Positions 57,960-64,000 of a stretch of DNA of 64,000 nt are shown in pieces (position 1 is the first letter of the stretch; each line of letters begins with the position of its first letter). The translations under genes were made by a program, and so were the position numbers. Under the pieces are notes generated by a model. The model was given only the letters and a program-made list of their open reading frames with translations. It made no database searches and was not told the origin of the DNA. Source of the stretch: Podocnemis expansa (taxonomy: Eukaryota; Chordata; Testudines; Podocnemididae); contig ML681981.1 of assembly GCA_007922195.1 (NCBI GenBank), forward strand, positions 9,600,857-9,664,856, given 5' to 3'.

Positions 57960-58983
57960 TTTGTATTACAATATATTTATTCTTGGGTATTACCTCATCT
58001 ACCTTGTCTCTATTGTATCCTGGCACATATCTAGCTGTAACAGTGCTACAAACAACTGTTCTTAAATGTCCAAAATCTTAAGTTACTGGAGATTGTATTT
58101 ATTCAGATTGGTAAGGATTCTTTTGCATGGCTCTGTGGTGTTGTACAGTCACTAATTCAATAGCTCAAAAAGACCTTCTGACCTTCCAGAACTAACTGGA
58201 ATTATTTTCACCTACTGCTAGATTTTTAGAAAGAAACATTCTTTAGAGGGAGCCTGTGCTGAAATATATTACCTTTACATGTTTCTGTTTATCTCTTGCA
58301 TTTTACATTTTTAATAGGCATCAGGGTGGCACATGTAGCTAAATATCAAATCTTTTGTAGATTGGATTTAGGGTCAAATCCTATTCCTTCCTTTGTGACT
58401 GTGGATGGCCCAGATGTAGCTGAATTATTTGAGCTTCACTGTGCAGGAATTAGGAAGGGTAACTGTTTTTTGGATGCTACATGGGTGGGTGGGTGAGGCA
58501 GAGTGTTGTCTATATCCCATGCAAAACCCAGAACTGTGGAGAGATTGGGGAAGAGTTCATCATCGTAGTACCAGGTTGCAAGTAACCCCACTATTATATG
58601 GCCTGCAGGGAGAGGTTTTTGCATAATTGTCACTTTTTCCCCATCCTCACCCACATACCCAGCTAGCTGACAAAGAATGAAAAAATTACATTCACCAGCT
58701 GTGCTTCAAATATGTGCTGTGCAGATGTCTATTAATTTAACAGTTTTCACGCGGAACCACACTGCAGTCATTGACTTGCTTGTTAAACAGGAGCATGATG
58801 AAGATGTAACTTTCTGCTTGTGGAAATGATAATCTTTATTTTATTTACTGTTATAAAGGAAAAGGCAAATGAAGCAGGGAATTTTGTGATTAGTATTTTA
58901 CAGAGACATTTACTGTAATTACATGTTTTAATCAGTGAAATTATCATGATCTGTTAACTAGATTCTTTCATGATTTCTTGCAG
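57960..58983. other. Intronic sequence leading to the LRR exon
   Basis: No other exon or repeat recognised. The last 35 bases hold a candidate branch point and the polypyrimidine tract of the acceptor at 58983. Confidence 0.6.
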
Positions 58984-59055
58984 AATCCTGAGTAACAACA
59001 AGATCTTGTGGTTAAAGAATGGCTCTTTCTTTGGACTGAGATCCCTGGAGAGACT
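58984..59055 (+). CDS. ADGRA3: LRR-encoding internal exon, probably ADGRA3 (GPR125) exon 2
   Basis: A 72-bp block is bounded by a polypyrimidine tract ending in ttgcag and by the donor gtgagt, with a possible branch point (tgttaac) about 25-30 bases upstream of the acceptor. Read in phase 2 it gives one leucine-rich repeat of 24 residues beginning ILSNNKI and ending SLERL, with the LRR spacing of Leu/Ile/Asn and a KNGS N-glycosylation sequon. Exons of exactly 72 bp with phase-2 introns, one per LRR, are usual in SLIT, LGI, LRIG and ADGRA genes. From memory the ADGRA3 first repeat reads ILSNNKISELKNGSF and continues to LLERL, about 19 of 24 residues the same, so ADGRA3 is preferred. ADGRA3 is an orphan adhesion GPCR at the plasma membrane; the LRRs lie in its extracellular N-terminus. 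No other exon of the gene was found in the window. The alternative is another LRR receptor such as ADGRA2. Confidence 0.8.
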
Positions 59056-61139
59056 GTGAGTAACTGATCAGCCTTTGTTCACTTTCCATTTACAATGTTT
59101 CTCATATCTGAAATGTAAAGCAAATGGGTAATAAAATTCAGAAGTTCTGAGATGTCTGTCAGAATAGGGTTTCCAGACAATCATGACGTTAATAAACAGA
59201 TGAGGAATGAGTGAAATGGGATAGAGATGGAAAATACAGGAAAGCGCTACCTTCAACTTGGAACTAAAATAAACAGCAAGCCAAAGGCTTGTATTGCATT
59301 GCTCACCAAAGTGAAGGCTGGCATATGTAATAAGAATGATGTTGTACCTGATATCTAGCCTGGATTTTTTAAATTTTCTAGTTCCTAATACTTCCTTCCA
59401 TTTTTCAATCATCTTCTGTGAAAAGAAATTGGGCAGCATTTATTTCTTGAGTGGCTCATGAAATTGGTAAAGCTCCATTACACAATATTTGTAATTCACA
59501 TATGTTAAAAGAAAGATGTGGTGCTTATTCTTTATGTATCTGGGAGTGCTCAAATGACTTCAGAAAAAGACCCTCTAAGACCTTCCTGTGAATGAATCAT
59601 CAATAAAATAGTTCTTCTTGGCATGCTAGTCCCTCTGTCTGTTCCATTTGTGGGGTGTGAATGTGCACCAGGAACTCAAGAGCAGAAATTTTTCAGAAGT
59701 GTTCTTTGATCTGTGTGCGTACCATTTGCCTCTTTGTTCTCCAGTCCAAGGGCACAAGGGGCAGTGTGGACCAGCTTCAGCTCCAGTTCAGTTTTCATCT
59801 TAACGACTGCATGATCTGCGATGGGATTTCTCCAGTGTTTCCAAAGCTATTCGTTTTGAACCCATAAATATTGTAAATACGTTGTTTTAGAGCACTTGCA
59901 TTGTTTCCATTAGTTTAGCATAGCATAGTCTGAGTGTTAATCTAGTGTATCGATACAGGTATTTTTATGACCAAAATTCCAGACTTAGGACCTGCACCTC
60001 CTGCCCCTGTGTATTTCTGGTTTCAGGTGAGCATGAGAGGTGCCCATGTTACTTTGAAGAAGCCCACTTTGCCAACAAGTGCAATACCAACCACTCCTTT
60101 CCCAGATGAACTAATCAGGTATGGGAAGACAGACTCACGAAACATCTTATGGAGTGTGCTCGAAGGCCACAGTCTGACCCAGACTGATTAGACCCTCCAC
60201 CCCACATGCCAAGAAGCATGCCATCAAACTTACTGTGGGATGTAGAGGAGGCAGGAGTAGATGTAAGGACTCCTTCTCTAAGTCTGTTCATGAAAACAGA
60301 AAATAAGTCAGGGAGACCACACTGAGAATAACCCTAAGATCGCTTCTGTAACACCTGTGTTGGATGGTGCTCATGGAACTTTGTAGATCTATAAGGAGCC
60401 CTCAGCTGATCTGCATGCTTCAGAGGGAAATAGGCTTGATGCTGTCACTGACTAAACTTAAGAACTGGGTCCACAAGAACATGCAGTTGATGATGCTATC
60501 CAGAGACAAGCATGTAACATCAATTCTGCCATGCTCTAGAAAAGAGGATAACATGCTAAAACCTCCTAGTGCTCTAGTTCCGATGGTGCAAAAAGATAAA
60601 AGCCCCCTGTCCTTCAGCAAGTAAGGACAGTATCACAACACTGGAGGATTTTATTATATTCTTTGATCTGGTGTCTCCGATAATCTCAGATCTGGTCCTT
60701 GCCAGGGCGATTTTGACACTGTTGATTCTGGGATGGAATGAAAGGAGCCATTCTCGGATCCCTTCTGTCAGTTGGGGTTCATCATCATTTATCGTCCTGG
60801 TGGCACTGCTGATGCAGGCAGATCCCATGTTTTTATCTTAAGGATAGTCAGATACAGGCAAAGAATATTTCCACAGTGACAGGGAGGACCATAATATGGA
60901 CAGAGCATCCATGACCTCCAGAGGCCCTTCTCATCTGTTTAGGGCAATGTAACCTAGCTGGGATTGGTGGTACCCACGCTTTTGCATCCTCCTCAACCTA
61001 TGTTTGAGCGAGCATGCTGGCCATAGTGAGGGCTGTGAGATCTGTTTATACAGTAGCTTTAAGTGATTAGTTCAGATTAAAAATCACGCCAGCCATCATC
61101 AAAGGGAGGAGCCAGTCCTCTCTCACCTACCATGTGAGG

Positions 61140-62385
61140 AGGAACAATTAATAGCAATGGGTCTGATAGTACCACCAGCACCAAGTTGTTATCATTGTCT
61201 TCTGATGAAGCTCTAGCACTAGCTGCCTAATTATTTCCAGCCATTTAAAGATCTTGTAAGGAGGGTTGCTGTCACTTTGCAGATATTCTTATAGGAAGTT
61301 CAAGGAATGCCTTATGAACATCTTGATATCCTGAAAAATGCAGAACAAAACAGTGTCGGGTTTTCAGCCAATGCAAACTTAACTGGTACACATTGGCAAG
61401 TTATGCCTCATCTCTAAAAGTACAGAAAAAATATGTACCAGCTGAGGGTGCAGAGTTTTTGTTTATCTACTAAATCCCAGACTCTATAATCATTCTGGCC
61501 ACAGCAGGAAGGGAGCGGACAGCATCAGACCAGATCTGCTCCATGAGAGAGAGCGAGATACACACCAGCCACTTAGAGCTGTTGGGCAGGAAGACCTTTA
61601 TATCAACCAGTCTGCAATTTAGAATAGTCAACAGATAAGCTCTACTTTCAAAACATGACTTAAAATTTCAAGAATTTACAGACAAGCTAATACAGGAACA
61701 CAAGAACAGTCCTAGGCATTGATGGAGGAAGGAAAAATGATAAGCAGATCATCCTGGCGGTCTTCTGTGGGTGCAGCTGGACAGCATCACGAGCCATGAC
61801 TTCAGCAATAGTTGTGCACAGAGCATCATGGCTTCACTCTCTGGGATTTCCTCATGATGTATGCTTCATGGAGGGCCTGCCCTTTGAAAGAAATAATCTC
61901 TCCAGCAACAAGCCAGATGAAATCTTTGCATTCACTAAAAGACTCAAGAGTATCCCTTTTGTCATTTTGGATTTTACGCCTCAGGCTCAAAGAGAGTATC
62001 ATAAAACAGCAGTCTACAGACCTCACACAGTGCCACAGCCTTTCTAAGGCTTTCTAGGCCGTTCAAAAGGCTTATGAACCTACCTGTAAGAGACAGAAGG
62101 TACATTGCAGTAAACAATTCTTCCAGCAACACCTTTCCAGCCTCATCCCTAAGTCAAGAAATACTGTTGATGAGAGCTACAGAAACCGTGATCAACAGAT
62201 GCTATTCACACTACCTAAGTTGTTTCTTCATTTTGGTGGTGACTTGGCCCACTTTTTGCATACTCAGCAAGCTATCACAACAGGCAGATGGAGACTTGAT
62301 ATAATACAATCAGGCTACATTGCCTCCAAGCCCTATTCCCCATTCCTCTTTAGAGACCCCCGACATAAAGGGAGCCTGGCCTAAG
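61140..62385 (+). pseudogene. DIRS gag pseudogene (second element)
   Basis: Clear gag core pieces are KKYVPAEGAEFLF near 61425, AIVVHRASWLHSLGFP at 61796 and later frames with SLHSLKDSR. A segment FLHFGGDLAHFLHTQQAITT, then GRWRLDIIQSGY at 62220-62310, corresponds to the gag-pol boundary of DIRS elements. Upstream (59970-61140) only weak fragments remain. Many stops. Compared with the first DIRS gag, the WLQ/WLH box is alike but the rest is distant. Confidence 0.7.
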
Positions 62386-62559
62386 TAGTAGTCTCTCTCC
62401 TCACGCAAGCATCCATAGAACCAGTGCCTCTACAACACTAGGGGAAGAGATTCTACTCAAATTACTTTGTCATATCAAAAAATATGGAGGCTGCAAATCA
62501 AAGATAATTAAATATCTGTATTTACAAGCTTAGATCAGAATGCTTACTTTGGCATCTCT

Positions 62560-63400
62560 CATTCTCTCATTGTCCAGAGGGAATTGGTTAATGGCTCTTG
62601 ATCTGAAGGCTGTGTGTTTTCACATGAACATCCACCCATCTCACAGATGATTCCTCTGATTCACTTTGAGGAATGACCATTTCCAATACAAGGTACTTCG
62701 GTTTAGTCTGGTAGCAGTGCAAAGAGATTTACCAAACTTATCTCGGTTGCAGCAACTCAGTTCTGTTGTCATGGGTTACCAGTTTTCTCCTACGCCAGGG
62801 GTCAGCAACCCAAAAGATGAGACATTTTTAAAAATTCCTTCAATAGCCATGTGTTTTGAGATATGCAATAGATGTAGCCTCCTGGTTGGGGGAAGAGGGG
62901 AGCTGGGCCAGGGCTGCTGCTGAAGTGTCACCTGGTGGGGGCAGGAGTAGCCCAGAACCAGGAGCAGGCTGTCCGCAGGGTCTCCAGTGGTGGTTTTGTC
63001 CTGGAGCCAGGAGCAAGCCACCTGTAGGGTCCCTTTGTGGTGGGGGGAGGGTGGAGCCAGGATCAGGCCCCCCTCTTGGTGGCAGTTGGAAGGCCTGGAG
63101 CTACAAAGAAGCATTCAAAGAGCCACAGGTTGCAGCCCCTTGTCTTACACAGACGGCTAGGTAGCAATAGGGAAATCCTACTACAAGGTGTTTTGAGCAG
63201 CCAAAGACAAAAACTACAGTCTCTAGGATTGTATGTAAATATTGAAAAGTTCTCTTCTATGCCAAAACAGTCTGTAGATTTTATAGGCGCAACCCTCCAC
63301 TGCATTGCACCCCATACATTCTACCCACAGGACAGGTTCCAGGTATTAAACTCAGAGCCCACAAATGCAAATACACTCCTACCTCATCCTCTTGGGTAAC
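62560..63400 (+). pseudogene. DIRS reverse transcriptase pseudogene (second element), split by hAT
   Basis: ALDLKAVCFHMNIHPSH, a form of RT motif A, appears at 62590-62645, then RNDHFQYKVLRFSLVA of motif B. The catalytic Y-x-D-D segment is not readable; a hAT element sits at 62796-63142. After it come LQSLGLYVNIEKFSSMPK and SVDFIGATL, the part that follows the catalytic motif in DIRS RT. About 30 codons including the catalytic box appear to be lost. Confidence 0.75.
62796..63142. mobile_element. hAT nonautonomous element, CAGGGGTCAGCAACC type
   Basis: The left end is CAGGGGTCAGCAACCC and the inverted right end CAAGGGGCTGCAACC. Flanks tcctacgc (62788-62795) and tcttacac (63143-63150) agree at 6 of 8. 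The interior has repeated ggagccaggagca words. Related to the element at 55732-56024. Confidence 0.7.
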
Positions 63401-63769
63401 AGTTTCTTGTACGTATGTAACCTGATCTGGAAGACTGGCTTTGCTCAGAGACAGTATAAACAATTGAATCTTTTGTCAAGAGATGAGGACTTCTGTGACT
63501 TGATGAGAGAACAAGGATCTTCTGTGCATGAGCTTATTCACTCTGACTGTATTAAAGAAGTCTCTCATCACAGATGTCTCTGTTTTTGACTGGGATGGCC
63601 ATCTGGGCAAATGCTTAGCCCAAGACATATAGACAGTGAAGGAAGCCACAATACCAATAAACCAACTTGATTTGAGAGCACTCTGAGAGGGGCTTCTAAA
63701 CAGTTTCTCCATGTCATGTAGTATCATCATATGCTAGTGAGGTTGGCCACCATTGCCATGATAGGCTGT

Positions 63770-64000
63770 GTACTCACACAGCCAGTTATTTCAATATGGT
63801 TGTTTCACAACAACCGTATATCGAAATAACACTTATTTTGAAACAACTTATTTCAAATTAACAAAATGTTAATTCGAAATAAGGAAAAAGGCGGAAACGA
63901 AATAGCAGGTTCATACTGTGAACTTGCAATTTCACTTCCGCAGGGGGCTGCAGGCACCGGCGGGGAGCAGCGCTGGGCAGCGCTGAACCCCACCGGTGCC
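63770..64000. mobile_element. Palindromic MITE with TTTCGAAATAA words, cut by window end
   Basis: Repeated and inverted copies of atatcgaaataa, ttatttcaaat and attcgaaataagg give strong self-complementarity. The sequence then becomes GC-rich (gcaggcaccggcgggg). This resembles abundant reptile MITEs. The right end is outside the window. Confidence 0.55.

Larger units (their letters stand above)
59600..63755 (+). mobile_element. Second DIRS retrotransposon, strongly decayed
   Basis: Gag-like segments (59970-62385) are followed by RT segments (62560-63400) and further pol-like fragments up to about 63755 (MLVRLATIAMIGCVL). The order agrees with DIRS. No tyrosine recombinase is visible before the window changes to MITE sequence at about 63770, so the 3' part is missing or lies elsewhere. 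It differs clearly in sequence from the DIRS element at 24300. Confidence 0.7.

Noticed and set aside
1..64000. CRISPR arrays, bacterial operons, rRNA or tRNA genes
   Set aside because: No regular spaced repeats, no operon-like gene packing, no ribosome-binding pattern and no tRNA cloverleaf were seen. The only B-box matches are in MIR relics.

Overview
The window is vertebrate nuclear DNA, almost certainly from a turtle or another non-avian sauropsid. It lacks prokaryotic gene density, and no continuous reading frame stands out as a normal gene. It carries a mixture typical of reptile introns: CR1 LINEs, Penelope-like elements (PLEs), DIRS tyrosine-recombinase retrotransposons, a Ty3/Gypsy element, a PIF/Harbinger transposon, many hAT-type nonautonomous elements, CORE-SINE/MIR relics and microsatellites. 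The species call is inference from repeat content; the element families themselves are read from the sequence.

Only one host coding segment is convincing: a 72-bp exon at 58984-59055 on the + strand. It has textbook splice sites and encodes one leucine-rich repeat that closely resembles, from memory, the first LRR of the adhesion GPCR ADGRA3 (GPR125). If so, 1-58983 is intronic (probably intron 1) and 59056-64000 is the next intron.

Layout. 1-18700: AT-rich intron with scattered MITEs (2685, 6461, 8549, 10379, 17748), CR1 fragments, PLE tails and a MIR. 18709-30035: a retroelement island made of a rearranged Gypsy element with head-to-head LTRs (18709-23590), an almost complete but decayed DIRS element (about 24300-29935) and a PLE tail. 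31738-33006: a PLE split by two younger DNA elements. 36150-36657: a MITE holding scrambled, inverted pieces of the same Gypsy LTR. 38949-39910: a PLE 3' part with a GIY-YIG endonuclease domain. 43985-48419: a CR1 LINE with nested insertions, at one point CR1, then hAT, then MITE, then solo LTR. 52505-56911: a Harbinger transposon with convergent transposase and Myb-like pseudogenes, itself hit by a hAT element. 58984-59055: the exon. 59600-63755: a second, more decayed DIRS element, also hit by a hAT element. 63770-64000: the start of a palindromic MITE.

No element appears able to code for a full working protein set; every transposon gene shows stops or frameshifts. The more unusual signals are structural: head-to-head LTR arrangements of one Gypsy family at two loci, repeated foldback copies of PLE termini, and deep nesting with readable target-site duplications.
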